NCBI RefSeq assembly: GCF_024518835.1
Contig: NZ_JANIGO010000002.1
Location: forward strand, 439,522 to 503,521
Source: Limnobacter humi
GTDB taxonomy: Bacteria > Pseudomonadota > Gammaproteobacteria > Burkholderiales > Burkholderiaceae_B
Length of the DNA stretch: 64,000 nt
Direction: 5' to 3'
A program made the position numbers and the translations under genes. The notes under the pieces are model-generated. The model was not told the origin of the DNA, did no database searches, and worked only from the letters and a program-made list of their open reading frames with translations. Each line of letters begins with the position of its first letter. Within the stretch, counting starts at the first letter, position 1. Positions 63,664 through 64,000 of the stretch are shown here, piece by piece.

Positions 63664-64000
63664 TCAACCACCCCCCTTTACCTTGAGTTGTTTCCTCAGG
63701 CTGCGCAAGGCCAACTCCAGACGCAACCAATCCGCCTCGGTTTTCGGTACACCACAACGAATCAACACACCCTGCTCGGTTGGGTAGGTTCGAACCAGAA
63801 TTCCCAATCGCTCCAGCTGATGCGCCCAGGTTTCGGTGTCGACATGCCGAAATGCCACGAAGTAGCCTCCCTTGTACAGATCGTCCTCAACCCCGAGTGT
63901 GGTGGACCACAATCGTTCCAATCGCCCAACGGCCTCACGCAACCGCGCGCGTTGCTCCACCCGCCAGCCCGCTGCCTCAAAAAACTGCAACGCCAGCCAC
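63664..64000 (-). CDS. PLP-dependent aminotransferase-like protein, C-terminal part (CobC/HisC-like; cut by window edge)
   Basis: The frame runs from the stop at 63664 to the right edge without a start, giving the last 112 residues or so. The ending GGYFVAFRHV ... LERLGILVRTYP ... LIRCGVPKTEADWLRLELAL matches the small domain of class I/II aminotransferases of the threonine-phosphate decarboxylase (CobC/CobD) and histidinol-phosphate aminotransferase group. The PLP lysine is off the window, so the substrate cannot be settled. A cobalamin gene cluster beyond the edge would support CobC. Confidence 0.55.
   Translation of the reverse strand, partial: WLALQFFEAAGWRVEQRARLREAVGRLERLWSTTLGVEDDLYKGGYFVAFRHVDTETWAHQLERLGILVRTYPTEQGVLIRCGVPKTEADWLRLELALRSLRKQLKVKGGG

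Overview
The window reads as core chromosome of a betaproteobacterium of the order Burkholderiales. The evidence is the gene content and order: tig-clpP-clpX-lon-hupB-ppiD, phaC-phaA-phaB-phaR with a bktB-type thiolase nearby, odhA-odhB-lpdA, ilvI-ilvH-ilvC next to psd-pssA, and a sigma factor/DUF3619/DUF3106/RDD cluster. The base composition is moderate. A Limnobacter-like organism is my guess, but I could not test it. I see no rRNA genes, insertion sequences, prophage or CRISPR arrays. Two genes are cut by the window edges: purL on the left and a PLP-dependent aminotransferase-like gene on the right.

Layout. 1-6 kb: purL start, NAD(P)HX repair enzyme, an orphan ABC ATPase whose start codon overlaps that of a divergent TesA-type esterase, and ppiD. 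6-13 kb: a protein-quality-control block on the minus strand (tRNA-Leu, tig, clpP, clpX, lon with a sigma-32-like promoter, hupB, tRNA-Val, tRNA-Asp, ppiD). 13-18.4 kb: a squalene/phytoene-synthase-like gene and a two-gene RND efflux operon. 18.4-31 kb: radA, alr, lplT, the tightly overlapping ispD-ispF-tsaB-rimI-udg operon, mfd, a Sel1-repeat gene and serB. 31-38.4 kb: polyhydroxybutyrate synthesis and its regulation (bktB, rimO, phaR, phaB, phaA, phaC). 38.6-48 kb: a small membrane protein, pgeF, rluD, bamD, a DinG-type helicase, small conserved genes, tex and zapE. 48-54 kb: the 2-oxoglutarate dehydrogenase operon. 54-61 kb: pssA and psd (phosphatidylethanolamine synthesis) and ilvI-ilvH-ilvC (branched-chain amino acids), with an unrelated gene on the opposite strand between them. 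61.6-63.7 kb: an ECF-type sigma factor operon, then the partial aminotransferase-like gene.

The most unusual gene is at 55931-57877. It encodes a 648-residue homologue of the type III effector phosphoinositide phosphatases SopB/IpgD, with the complete CKSGKDR catalytic loop. It lies between psd and ilvC, which are normally neighbours in this order, and no secretion system is visible in the window.

The second notable signal is a dispersed 17-bp inverted repeat, GGCTCA-N5-TGAGCC. It occurs exactly five times, four of them close to gene 3' ends. Other regulatory points include a dyad resembling a PhaR site over the phaC promoter and a terminator hairpin inside the predicted hupB leader.
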